From contig CALWHV010000007.1 of the NCBI GenBank assembly GCA_944380545.1, forward strand, positions 1 to 64,000: DNA of 64,000 bases, read 5' to 3'. The notes under the pieces were generated by a model that had not been told where the DNA came from, did no database searches, and saw nothing but the letters and a program-made list of their open reading frames with translations. Source of the DNA: an uncultured Eubacterium sp. Lineage in GTDB: Bacteria; Bacillota; Clostridia; Oscillospirales; Acutalibacteraceae. The translations under genes were made by a program, and so were the position numbers. Of the stretch, positions 44,087-52,591 are shown piece by piece; the first letter of the stretch is position 1; each line of letters opens with the position of its first letter.

Positions 44087-45427
44087 TCATGATTTATAAG
44101 CATTATCTTTAATATTTGGAACAGCGTTATTTCCTAACAAATAGGCTTTAACTAATTTTTTGTCTGCACGTTCTTTCGTAACTCCTAATGGTTTTAATTT
44201 TGTAGTTCCATTCTCTTTTGATACAAACCACATCTCATCTTTTCTTAAAAGATTAAAATCTAGCAAAAGAGTTTCGTGTGTTGTAACTATTAATTGGCAA
44301 TTACTTGTTTTGGCTTTACTTAAAAATGCATTAATAAAATTATATGTTAATAGTGGGTGTAAACATCTATCAATTTCATCCACAACATAAACTATATTAT
44401 CATCATTTTGAAATAGTATTTCTAAGAGTTTAAAAATTTTCTTTGTTCCATCAGATTCTTCATTCATGTAAAACGGTATATTAGTTCCTTCATGGAAGAA
44501 TTGGATGGTCTCACATTTAACTTGATTATCTGAAAATCTTGCAACATAAAAATCGTCCTGCAAGCCAAACAATACCCTATTATTTTCGATATCATCGCCT
44601 TCAAGTAAGTCTTTTTCTATTCTTGCAAACAAATTTTCAAAAGTTTCTTTTGGTAATTTAAGTGCTATTTGTTCTTGGGGACAATCAATAAATTTGTAAT
44701 CTGAAATTGATAAATCAAAATCATTAAAAAAATTCTTGATCTTATCAATATTATCTTCGGACATAAAGTATGCATAATCTGTGACTTTGCTATCAGGAAA
44801 TTTCACTTTCAAGTTATTACGAAACCAATTATAAATTATTCTTAAAATAGTCGATTCACTATAATCAATATATAAATTATTATATTTACATATATCTTTC
44901 AAAAAGAGTACTCCGTTACTGGAATTAACACCATCAGCATAGATTTTTAACACGCTTTTCAAATTTTTATTCTTGAAGTAATCTCCGATTTCAAAAGAAT
45001 TATTATTCTTATCATATTTATAAATAATTTTATCGTTTTTTACAGTATTATAAACCAACCATTCTGCAACAATTTCATTTTTTGATAATATTATCTCAAA
45101 TCCATATGTATATAATTTTTCGTCTATAATTATTTTAAATTCAAATAAAGAAGATGCATCTTTATTAATTGAATTCAACTTAAAATATTTTTGAATGGTA
45201 GCTCTATTGTTGCCGGAAACAATATAATTTCTTGAAAATGAAACTGCTTTAACAAAATTCGACTTTCCTGAACCATTAGCTCCAAACAATGAAGCAAATT
45301 TTAATACTTTGTGATATCTACCTTTATAAGTCCTATCATTATAATTTCTGCCTTTTCCTGCATTCATACTAAGAACTTGTTCATTATCAAAAGATAAGAA
45401 ATTTCTAACTTTAAACTCTAATAACAT
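44087..45427 (-). CDS. AAA15-family ATPase (AbiLi/OLD-like), candidate phage-defence protein
   Basis: A 446-residue SMC/ABC-type ATPase. The N terminus is LLEFKVRNFLSFDNEQVLSM, then Walker A FGANGSGKSNFVKAV (about residues 49-63). The C-terminal half has the Walker B-like IVYVVDEIDRCLHP and LIVTTHETLLLD. The layout matches the COG1106 group that includes the abortive infection ATPase AbiLi. AbiLi normally acts with an RloB/AbiLii-like nuclease, and no such gene is adjacent. AAGGAGAG before the ATG, own promoter, AT-rich codon use. Function in defence is inferred from family and location on an IME. Confidence 0.75.
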   Translation of the reverse strand: MLLEFKVRNFLSFDNEQVLSMNAGKGRNYNDRTYKGRYHKVLKFASLFGANGSGKSNFVKAVSFSRNYIVSGNNRATIQKYFKLNSINKDASSLFEFKIIIDEKLYTYGFEIILSKNEIVAEWLVYNTVKNDKIIYKYDKNNNSFEIGDYFKNKNLKSVLKIYADGVNSSNGVLFLKDICKYNNLYIDYSESTILRIIYNWFRNNLKVKFPDSKVTDYAYFMSEDNIDKIKNFFNDFDLSISDYKFIDCPQEQIALKLPKETFENLFARIEKDLLEGDDIENNRVLFGLQDDFYVARFSDNQVKCETIQFFHEGTNIPFYMNEESDGTKKIFKLLEILFQNDDNIVYVVDEIDRCLHPLLTYNFINAFLSKAKTSNCQLIVTTHETLLLDFNLLRKDEMWFVSKENGTTKLKPLGVTKERADKKLVKAYLLGNNAVPNIKDNAYKS

Positions 45428-45449
45428 AAAATCTCTCCTTCAAAACAGT

Positions 45450-45477
45450 ATTATAATGATTTTTCGAAAATTTTCAA
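45450..45477 (-). promoter_or_regulatory. Promoter of the ATPase gene
   Basis: On the minus strand TTGAAA (45477-45472), a 16-base spacer and TATAAT (45455-45450). Confidence 0.7.
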
Positions 45478-45546
45478 CAATGTTATGAATATTGTAACCA
45501 AATTGCCATATTTATCCTTTTATTTTACGCTTTTTTCGTATTTTAC

Positions 45547-45575
45547 TTGACATTAAATTCCATATGTTTTATAAT
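45547..45575 (+). promoter_or_regulatory. Consensus promoter for the candidate structured RNA
   Basis: TTGACA at 45547-45552, a 17-base spacer and TATAAT at 45570-45575. Perfect consensus, 180 bases before the next plus-strand gene. Confidence 0.8.
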
Positions 45576-45581
45576 ATATTT

Positions 45582-45705
45582 GATATAAGCACAATATGTG
45601 CTATTAATAAAAAAGAGTGGACAAAAGTCCACTCAACATAGGAATACGCCGGCTGAGCCAACGCATATCCGGTCACAAGTGATATGTTATCATAGTTTTT
45701 TTTAT
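45582..45705 (+). ncRNA. Candidate structured non-coding RNA next to the ATPase
   Basis: A stretch of about 120 bases with no gene, between a perfect promoter and a T8 tract (45696-45703). Stems visible: AGCACA/TGTGCT, GAGTGGAC-aaaa-GTCCACTC (45615-45634), AACATA/TATGTT enclosing a hairpin GGAATACG / CGCATATCC with a GGC-tga-GCC tip. The minus strand also offers a TTGACA-17-TAACAT promoter near 45710-45680 and a T6 tract after the GAGTGGAC hairpin, so the direction is not certain. The RNA could also be the leader of the small gene at 45755. Confidence 0.55.
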
Positions 45706-45754
45706 TTGTCAATTTTAAAATTCTATGCTACCGGCGAGAAATGGAGGATACAGT

Positions 45755-45958
45755 GTGAAAAAAAGAGTCACTGTTACTCAGGAATCTGAAACTGGTCGAA
45801 ACGAAATTTTTCATGACAATAAAACTGGTGAAGATATGACACGAGCTGGATTTGTTAGGAAAATTAACCAAGGAAAGTATGATGATTACTATGTTAGAAA
45901 CATCAATAATGTTCCGACACCGTGTAGCAAGCCTGATAGTAACAAAAAAACAATTTAG
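45755..45958 (+). CDS. Small protein resembling DUF3892-type proteins
   Basis: A 67-residue basic protein. It starts (GTG) VKKRVTVTQES and contains MTRAGFVRKINQGKYDDYYVRNINNVPTPCS, which resembles small proteins annotated DUF3892 as far as I recall. GTG at 45755 is chosen because GGAGG lies 7 bases upstream. An ATG at 45725 has no such site. It sits between the structured RNA and the 307-residue unknown gene, with a terminator after it. Function unknown. Confidence 0.65.
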   Translation: MKKRVTVTQESETGRNEIFHDNKTGEDMTRAGFVRKINQGKYDDYYVRNINNVPTPCSKPDSNKKTI

Positions 45959-45974
45959 GATAAAATTCTATGAA

Positions 45975-46002
45975 GTCCTCTGATTATTCAGAGGACATTT
46001 TT
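45975..46002 (+). terminator. Terminator between the small gene and the 307-residue gene
   Basis: A perfect 8-bp stem GTCCTCTG / CAGAGGAC followed by ATTTTTAT. It ends just before the ribosome binding site of the next gene. Confidence 0.75.
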
Positions 46003-46015
46003 ATGAGGTGATTAT

Positions 46016-46939
46016 ATGGATAATAGAATATCAAACTATTTAATAAAAAACAATATGCCTAGGCATAATCAAATCGATTTTGTAAATATATCTGTGCAAA
46101 AAGATACACATCTTTTCATAGATCCCGTATTAATTGATACTGGTAATACTGAGTTTTGCAAAGAAGCTAAAATAATTACAAATGGTTATTTTAATGCATT
46201 GTATGAAACATATTACAACTATGGTAGTGATACGAGGAAACGATATCTATTAAAGTATGCACAAGAAATTAACTCGACACATATTGGTTATGCAAAAAGA
46301 AACGGAAAGGGTAATACAGAAAGTGGATTGTTTAATGTATTTAAAGGAATTGATAACTACATTAATTCAATTAGACTCAAGCGGACTTTTGACATCGTTT
46401 TATATGTACCAAATTTCGCCGAGGATGGGATGTCTGATTTATTAACTAATATACTGTATAAAAAACTAAGCGAATTCACATTAGAACAGTGCAAAAAATA
46501 TGGTTTCCCTACTTCTCCTTGCATTGATAATAGATTTTTTTGGAATCCTCTAACGCAAAATTGGGAAAAATATACTGGTGAATCAATGATTATTAATGGT
46601 AAAACTATTTTATTAGTTCCTAAAGAAATTGTGCAATATCGCTATAGATTTACCTGTGACAATTATTTAAGGAGCGTAATTGTAGAAAACATTTGTGAAG
46701 ATAGGGCGATAATAAGTAAAGATGGCAAGAAATTAAGGCCTAAAAAAGATGACATTCGCTCACAATTAATAAATGAAAATGGAACTATATTTTTAGCAAT
46801 AAAGAACTTAACACAAAATAAGACGCATTTTTTAGACCAATATCATAAACTAGTAGATGAAAAATATAAATCACTACAAATGTCGGATGAAGAATTAGAT
46901 AAAATCGTTTATGGAACAAACTTTGATGATCAGCAGTGA
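46016..46939 (+). CDS. Uncharacterised 307-residue protein of the IME cargo
   Basis: A soluble protein with no signal peptide or membrane segment. Visible segments: an N-terminal VNISVQKDTHLFIDPVLIDTG, a central VLYVPNFAEDGMSDLLTNIL and IILLVPKEIVQYRYRF-like strand (IILL region near 200). Similar arrangements (an 'FIDP' start, an acidic D-x-x-S-D centre, then 'LLVPK') occur in a widespread family of unnamed proteins that I recall from genomic islands. I cannot name a function. GAGGTGATTAT lies before the ATG. The gene sits beside an AbiL-like ATPase, so a defence or addiction role is possible but only a guess. Confidence 0.6.
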   Translation: MDNRISNYLIKNNMPRHNQIDFVNISVQKDTHLFIDPVLIDTGNTEFCKEAKIITNGYFNALYETYYNYGSDTRKRYLLKYAQEINSTHIGYAKRNGKGNTESGLFNVFKGIDNYINSIRLKRTFDIVLYVPNFAEDGMSDLLTNILYKKLSEFTLEQCKKYGFPTSPCIDNRFFWNPLTQNWEKYTGESMIINGKTILLVPKEIVQYRYRFTCDNYLRSVIVENICEDRAIISKDGKKLRPKKDDIRSQLINENGTIFLAIKNLTQNKTHFLDQYHKLVDEKYKSLQMSDEELDKIVYGTNFDDQQ

Positions 46940-47475
46940 GTAAAGGTATATTCGTAATCTTTATTGATCTTTAAAAATCTCTCTGATTTTATTAGTCAAC
47001 TATTTGACATTTTTTAATAGGCAAAACGAATGACAACAGGTAACATTTCATAAGTTTTTTTGATAAAAAATACTATTCAATAGGGACTGAAAATGTAATA
47101 AATAATATTTTCATATGCCTAACTGTTATTCAATGAATTTGGTCAAATCTTTTTTCTTCACAATCGCTGTTTTTTCAGAAATAACATCATTATTTATTTT
47201 GTTAAAATAATAAAGAAAGTTCAATTTCATACATTGTCACATAAAAGGAATAGCCTAATTAGAAGAACTGCTTCTAATTAGGCTATTTAACTAAGTCATT
47301 CTAAATCACATTATAGAAAGCATTTTGTTAAATTTTTAACTAATACTATTTTATCAAAAAAATCACTTATATTTTACAAAATATTAGTTAGTGATTAAAG
47401 CGTTATATATTTATAGCACATTTAATTACTTAGAATGTTTGCCACAATGATATTTATAGAAATTTCTATTCGCTT
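46940..47475. other. 536-bp AT-rich gap between convergent genes
   Basis: No coding frame with a ribosome binding site. It holds the 17-bp perfect hairpin listed next and a nested imperfect hairpin AATCACT-ATATTTT / AAAATAT-AGTGATT near 47362-47396. The rest is low-complexity AT-rich sequence. Confidence 0.6.
47249..47287. terminator. Bidirectional terminator-like hairpin
   Basis: A perfect 17-bp stem (AATAGCCTAATTAGAAG / CTTCTAATTAGGCTATT) with a 5-base loop, between convergent transcription units. Confidence 0.7.
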
Positions 47476-49653
47476 TTAATTTGAATCATTTTTTAAAACA
47501 TCAGCTATATTTGCATTCAAGATTTTCCTGCCACAAATATAGTAAGACAAAGCGACTGCGGTTAACACAGCAAGGGCAAACAATATGTTTTGAAGCAGAG
47601 GCATCTGCGCCAAGAAATCGCCCAGCGTTATCCCTTGGCTGGAGGTTGTCAGCAATATAAAGAGAATGTTAAAAGGTATGCTGAGCAATATGGGCTTTAC
47701 GCCGATAACAAGCGCCTCAAAAAACAGTATTTTGGCAATGCTCTTTGGTGTAATGCCAATGGACTGATATTTGGCAAATTCGCGTTTGCGCTGCTGCATA
47801 TAACCCAATGTATTCGCAAAAACATTTGAAATACCTATGCAGGCTATGACAGCGCAAATTATAGTAACGATTTTTTTGTAACCTTCATACATTTGAGAAT
47901 TTGTATTATAACTGTCGATTCGGTTCTCAATCGTATAGTTGAATTCTTCATCAAAAATTCTACTGATATTGCTTTGAAGTTCTGCCAAATCCTCAGTTTG
48001 AGTCGCTTTAATATTAACATATGAAATCCCTGCAGGTGAATCAGTCATAATAAAATAGGCGCTTTCCGATAATACCAGCAGCAAACTGTACGCGCTGAAA
48101 TCCTCGCGCACTTCAGGCACATTCTGCGTATATCCGATAATGTGTAAAGATCGTTCAATTTGACCATCTTCTGTACTGCCCTGCAAATGTAAAGACAAGT
48201 TCCTACTTGGATCGAGAAATTCAATATAATTTGCATCATCGCTGCCGCTGTAAAGCACATCGCCTATTTTATTGACTACGATTGCAGACGGCTGATCGCT
48301 GAGAATATTACTGATGCCGTTTTGGGCGCAATAGCTTTCAAAGCTTTTATCATCTAAAATGAGCAATGGTGCGTTAATCAAATATTCACCGTTTTCATCG
48401 GTTTCAGCAGAGCTGTTATATGCAGTATAACCGCCTTGGGAACGGAGTTCTGCACTGAAAGCATCCTCTGATAACAGCGCCCGGTAGGATAAATCGGTCT
48501 TATATAACACGGCTGAAGATACGCCGTTTACTTTTCTAATACTTTCCATGGTTGCATCGTCAACCTTTGAACCACTGACCTCAACCATAACATCCCACAC
48601 ATCTTCATATCTGTTCCAATAGGAACGCTGTGTGCTGATCTCGGAAAAAGTCATAAAATTAAGGAAAACGCTCAAAACGAAAAAGGATAATAAGAGACAA
48701 ATCGTTGCCGTGCGAAATTCCTTTCGTCTAACATATATTGATTTGCGTGCAAGTTCTCCCTCCACACCGAACAATTTTGAAAAAAGAGTATATTTTTTGA
48801 CTTTCTTTATTTTCAACGGCTGTTCTTTTATCAGTTCTACAGATTCCAGTTTGCTTAAATTTTTAGCCGGCAGCCATATTGAGATGAACACGGTAGCCAT
48901 GGTTACGATGATTGTTATTAAAAACAGCAGTATGTGGTAATGAAGCGTTGCTCCCTGCATACCGAGCTGCGCAGTTAATGAATTGGCATACCTTATAAAG
49001 ATTGCAACCAAGCCGATTCCGGCTAAAATTCCGGTCACCGCCGGCAAAATGCTTAGTACCGAAGCCTCCTGGAACATAACGAGCCGCAGTTGTTTGGGTG
49101 TTGCACCGACACTTTGCAGAATTCCCAGTTGCCTAACTCTCGTACGCATGGAAAAAGCGAACGCGTTTTTAATGATCAGAATCAGCGCTACGCACAGCAA
49201 GATAACAACTGCAAAATAAAACAGTTCAATCGGTGCAGGCTGCTCGCCGCTTGCTTTTGAATAGATAAACTGCTTCTGTAAGAGGCTGCTGTGATACTCT
49301 ATATTTTCATCGGAAATATTGAGTTTCTCAGCTATCAGCGGCATATCTTCATAAATCTCGGAAGGGTTTGCAAAATAAAGATCCGCATAGGCGTTTTCCG
49401 CAGACAAAACAACATTTTCAACATTTGCAAAACTGTTCAATGTATCCATTTCATCTGTGCTGAGCGCGATATGAATTTTCGCCTGCCAGTCACCTTCACT
49501 CGCTTTTATACGGTCAATATCGTTTGTCCACATATTATAGAAAAGCGTACTTAGCATAGAAATAAACATAGATGCAACAAAAACAGCAATCACAATGAAG
49601 GCTGCCGTTGACTTATTCTTTTTCAGATAATTTAACGAATACTCTTTCCACAT
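47476..49653 (-). CDS. ABC transporter permease, FtsX/BceB-like
   Basis: A 725-residue integral membrane protein with two FtsX-type permease repeats. Membrane segment 1 is at residues 16-36, then an outside loop of about 110 residues, a three-helix block (about 150-270), a fourth helix near 310-330, a large outside domain (about 335-590) and a final three-helix block to the C terminus. Such permeases with a Bce-type ATPase confer resistance to or sense peptide antibiotics. It ends the operon RR-HK-ATPase-permease. AGGAGGTG lies 5 bases before the ATG. Confidence 0.85.
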   Translation of the reverse strand: MWKEYSLNYLKKNKSTAAFIVIAVFVASMFISMLSTLFYNMWTNDIDRIKASEGDWQAKIHIALSTDEMDTLNSFANVENVVLSAENAYADLYFANPSEIYEDMPLIAEKLNISDENIEYHSSLLQKQFIYSKASGEQPAPIELFYFAVVILLCVALILIIKNAFAFSMRTRVRQLGILQSVGATPKQLRLVMFQEASVLSILPAVTGILAGIGLVAIFIRYANSLTAQLGMQGATLHYHILLFLITIIVTMATVFISIWLPAKNLSKLESVELIKEQPLKIKKVKKYTLFSKLFGVEGELARKSIYVRRKEFRTATICLLLSFFVLSVFLNFMTFSEISTQRSYWNRYEDVWDVMVEVSGSKVDDATMESIRKVNGVSSAVLYKTDLSYRALLSEDAFSAELRSQGGYTAYNSSAETDENGEYLINAPLLILDDKSFESYCAQNGISNILSDQPSAIVVNKIGDVLYSGSDDANYIEFLDPSRNLSLHLQGSTEDGQIERSLHIIGYTQNVPEVREDFSAYSLLLVLSESAYFIMTDSPAGISYVNIKATQTEDLAELQSNISRIFDEEFNYTIENRIDSYNTNSQMYEGYKKIVTIICAVIACIGISNVFANTLGYMQQRKREFAKYQSIGITPKSIAKILFFEALVIGVKPILLSIPFNILFILLTTSSQGITLGDFLAQMPLLQNILFALAVLTAVALSYYICGRKILNANIADVLKNDSN

Positions 49654-49664
49654 AAGAACACCTC

Positions 49665-50354
49665 CTAAGACCGCTTAACCGTTTTGCTGTCAGAGATGAT
49701 TCTGCCGTCCTCTATCGTTATGATCCGATCCGCCTGCAAAGCGATGTTTTCATCATGCGTAATCAGAATCACCGTTTGATTATAATTTTTATTAGACAGT
49801 TTTAGCAGGTCGATTATTTCCGTTGAATTTTTCCTGTCAAGATTGCCGGTGGGCTCGTCCGCGAGAATGATTGCCGGTCTGTATATCAGCGCTCTTGCTA
49901 TCGCCGTGCGCTGTTGCTGCCCGCCGGAAAGCTGGTTTGGATAATTACCAAGTTTATCCAGCAATCCAAGTGTGGATGCAATCTCATATAAATAGCTTTC
50001 ATTAAACGCTTTTTTATCAAGCCTGAGGGGAAGAAGAATATTTTGTTCAACTGTAAGAGTGGGTATCAAGTTATAAAACTGATAGATCAAACCGACCTTC
50101 CTGCGTCTAAATATTGCGGAGCGTTCTTTGCTTAGATTCGTAATATCCTTGCCGTCAATATAGACCTTGCCCGATGTTGCCTTATCAACTGTTCCTATGA
50201 TATGAAGAAGTGTGGATTTGCCTGAGCCTGATGCGCCGACAATTGCCACAAATTCACCCTTTTCAACGGACAGACTGACATTATCCAGCGCTTTTAGCTG
50301 CGTTTCGCCGTTATCGTATATCTTTGTTACATTTTCACATCTAAGTATTTCCAT
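49665..50354 (-). CDS. ABC transporter ATP-binding protein, BceA/LolD-like
   Basis: A 229-residue ATPase for the FtsX-type permease 11 bases downstream. Walker A is GASGSGKST (about residues 37-45), the Q loop is in [15 protein letters not shown], the signature is [15 protein letters not shown] and Walker B is [12 protein letters not shown]. The DEPTGNLD block is typical of the MacB/LolD/BceA group. ATG at 50354 is chosen for GGGAGG 7 bases upstream. Confidence 0.9.
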   Translation of the reverse strand: MEILRCENVTKIYDNGETQLKALDNVSLSVEKGEFVAIVGASGSGKSTLLHIIGTVDKATSGKVYIDGKDITNLSKERSAIFRRRKVGLIYQFYNLIPTLTVEQNILLPLRLDKKAFNESYLYEIASTLGLLDKLGNYPNQLSGGQQQRTAIARALIYRPAIILADEPTGNLDRKNSTEIIDLLKLSNKNYNQTVILITHDENIALQADRIITIEDGRIISDSKTVKRS

Positions 50355-50408
50355 TAAAAGACCTCCCATATAGATTTCAATGTGATTATAACAAAGAAAA
50401 GTGACAAC

Positions 50409-51554
50409 TCAGTGACGGTAAAATCTTATGTTAAATCTCGCTCCCCCTTTCTTATCATTTTCAGCCGTGATAAAGCCGTTTTGCATTTCGATGATTGATT
50501 TTGCAATGGAAAGGCCGATGCCGATCCCGTTTGACGAATCTTTACCCTGATAAAATCTTTTAAAAATATTTTTGATATCTCTCCTGTCAAACCCATGTCC
50601 GTCGTCTTTAACGGTGATTTCGGTATACAGTGGATTTGCCTGATATTCAAATTCCAGCGTGCCGTTTTGCGGAGTATGCTCAGCACAGTTTTTAATGATA
50701 TTTGAAAAAGCCTCAACGCTCCAGTCAAGGTCTCCGTTAAAATTCACCTCGCTGTGATTTGGAAGTTTAACTGTAATGTTCTTTCGGTGGATAATGTGTT
50801 CAACCGTTTCAACCGAAAGTTCAAGCATCGTATATACATCTACTGAATCTTGCTTTAGGTTAAGCACTCCGGCATCTATTTTTGAAATATATAGCAGAGA
50901 ATCAACAAGACGGCTTAATCTGTCGGTTTGTTTTTTCAAGCCTGCATTCTTTTCTGCTTGGGCAGTCAACGATATTGCCGTTACCGGGGTCTTTATTTGG
51001 TGTGCGATATTTGCAAGGCTGTCCGCATATTCTTTGCGCTCGTTTACGGCTTTGTCTTTTGCTATTTTCATCTCTGTAACGGTCTTGTACATTTCGTCCT
51101 GTAAAAGGCTGAAACTGTCCTCTTTTTTTAAAAGGATTGCCACATCATCGCCGGAATTGATCTGCTCAAGATACTGTGTTAGTTCATGGATTCTTTTTTT
51201 ATAACTGCTTTTGATCAGATGATTTATCCCGATTAGCAGTATCATAAAAACAACAACAAACAAAACTGCCGATGCTGCCGAAACGCCGGCATAGGGCGTA
51301 ATAAAATCTATCGTTTCAAAACCATATTCCGCAAGGACGGTACTTGAATCACCATGACGGCTGTTCTTTATGATTTCAACGATGTGCTGTTCATCAGCGG
51401 GATATTCTGCAACCAACTGTTCCGTTACGGCGGAAAGCATGCCGTATTGTTCTTTGGTATAAACAAAAGAAAGTATAAAACAGATCAATAAACTGACGCA
51501 CAGAGTTACAGCTACAGATAGAATTACAGTATACGTATTCTTTTTTCCACACAT
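50409..51554 (-). CDS. Sensor histidine kinase of the Bce-like module
   Basis: A 381-residue membrane kinase. Two membrane segments (about residues 8-30 and 95-120) flank an outside loop of about 65 residues. The phospho-accepting His lies in IAHQIKTPVTAISL. The ATP-binding domain has ENxxKN-like NIIKNCAEHT, DDGHGF and GIGIGLSIAKSII. ATG at 51554 has GGAGG 7 bases upstream. It starts 2 bases after the response regulator stop, so the pair is coupled. Confidence 0.88.
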   Translation of the reverse strand: MCGKKNTYTVILSVAVTLCVSLLICFILSFVYTKEQYGMLSAVTEQLVAEYPADEQHIVEIIKNSRHGDSSTVLAEYGFETIDFITPYAGVSAASAVLFVVVFMILLIGINHLIKSSYKKRIHELTQYLEQINSGDDVAILLKKEDSFSLLQDEMYKTVTEMKIAKDKAVNERKEYADSLANIAHQIKTPVTAISLTAQAEKNAGLKKQTDRLSRLVDSLLYISKIDAGVLNLKQDSVDVYTMLELSVETVEHIIHRKNITVKLPNHSEVNFNGDLDWSVEAFSNIIKNCAEHTPQNGTLEFEYQANPLYTEITVKDDGHGFDRRDIKNIFKRFYQGKDSSNGIGIGLSIAKSIIEMQNGFITAENDKKGGARFNIRFYRH

Positions 51555-51556
51555 AA

Positions 51557-52225
51557 TTAATCCTCCATTCTGTAGCCGAAACTGCGTATGGTTTTGATAC
51601 ACGGCGGATTTTCTAATTTTTCTCTCAGTCTTTTAACCGTAACGGTAAGTGTATTGTCAGATACGAAATTGCCGTTATCGTCCCACAACGATTTTAAAAG
51701 CTGCTGTCTTGTAACGGTGGCGTTTTTATTTTTGATCAATATAAGCAGCAACTGATACTCCGTGGAACTCAAATATATTTCTTTTCCTTTCAAAAAGGTT
51801 TTCAACTTGTTGTCATCCACCAAAATATCATGGCAGCAGTATATTTTGTCTGCATTTTTACTGCGCCGAAGCAGCGCGTTGATCCTTGAAAAAAGAATAT
51901 CCAAATCAAACGGTTTGGTGATATAATCGTCCGCACCGATATTAAAACCTGAAATAATATCTTTCGTTTCATTTTGCACAGTTATAAAAATGACCGGCAA
52001 TTCGGGATAATTCTTTCTTATCCATCTGCAAAGTTCCTTTCCGTTCTCGCCGGATAGATTTATATCAATAAGGCAGAGGGCAGGCAACGAATCCTTTATT
52101 GCACTTTGAGCCGATGAAATGTCATCAAACACTGAAACCAAAAATTCTTTATTTTCCAAATAGGATTTAACACTTTTTGCAATGTCAGCATCATCTTCAA
52201 TGTAAAAAATCTTTTTCATATTCAA
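51557..52225 (-). CDS. OmpR-family response regulator of the Bce-like module
   Basis: A 222-residue regulator. The receiver domain has the acidic pair in YIEDDADI, the phospho-accepting Asp in LCLIDINLSG, and the Lys in DDYITKPFD. The C-terminal winged helix (YLSSTEYQLLLILIKN, VTVKRLREKLE) binds DNA. It heads RR-HK-ATPase-permease on the minus strand and presumably activates the transporter genes in response to a peptide antibiotic. The inducing compound is unknown. Confidence 0.92.
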   Translation of the reverse strand: MNMKKIFYIEDDADIAKSVKSYLENKEFLVSVFDDISSAQSAIKDSLPALCLIDINLSGENGKELCRWIRKNYPELPVIFITVQNETKDIISGFNIGADDYITKPFDLDILFSRINALLRRSKNADKIYCCHDILVDDNKLKTFLKGKEIYLSSTEYQLLLILIKNKNATVTRQQLLKSLWDDNGNFVSDNTLTVTVKRLREKLENPPCIKTIRSFGYRMED

Positions 52226-52295
52226 TCCTCAAATGAGATTTTAGTTTATAGATTTATTTTAACATAAAATAATGTATTATAAAACTTAATTTATT

Positions 52296-52445
52296 TTAAA
52301 AAGAGCCTTGACGCGGATGAAAATATCCGGTAATATTGAAAGTCCGCAGAAGCGGCAAGTGCTCTTTGATAATTAAATAGCTATTTAATATAAAAAGTCC
52401 TGAGAGTATACTGCCACGCGGTAACTCTCAGGATTTTAATTTTTT
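52296..52445 (+). ncRNA. Candidate structured RNA upstream of oriT
   Basis: Non-coding sequence with a layered fold. AAAGAGC (52300-52306) pairs with GCTCTTT (52361-52367) and encloses two hairpins, CGGAT/ATCCG (52314-52329) and CCGC-agaa-GCGG (52344-52355), giving a possible three-way junction. An 18-bp palindrome ATTAAATAGCTATTTAAT follows (52372-52389), then a terminator: TCCTGAGAGT (52398-52407) / ACTCTCAGGA (52424-52433) with TTTTAATTTTTT. Only a weak promoter is visible upstream. Could be a regulator of mobilisation or replication, or a leader of the mob operon. Confidence 0.5.
52398..52445 (+). terminator. Terminator of the structured RNA
   Basis: A perfect 10-bp outer stem with a long inner loop (partly paired CTGCC/GGTA), followed by TTTTAATTTTTT, upstream of oriT and the mob genes. 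Confidence 0.8.
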
Positions 52446-52470
52446 GGGAAAGGAGTTATTATATCGCATT

Positions 52471-52545
52471 CTATCCCCTGCGGGGATAGGCAAGCATATT
52501 GTTTGTATATACAAACAGAAAACCGGGAGCACCCGGAACCCCCTA
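52471..52545 (+). other. Probable origin of transfer (oriT)
   Basis: Directly upstream of mobC lie a CTATCCCC-tgc-GGGGATAG hairpin (52471-52489), an 18-bp palindrome TGTTTGTATATACAAACA (52500-52517) and a CCGGG-agca-CCCGG hairpin (52523-52536) followed by AACCCCCT. A cluster of inverted repeats beside mobC and the relaxase is where oriT of MOBP-type elements is found. The nick site itself is not identified. Confidence 0.65.
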
Positions 52546-52591
52546 AAATTACGAAAGAGAGGTACATGCCAAAACCAACAACAAAACAAAA

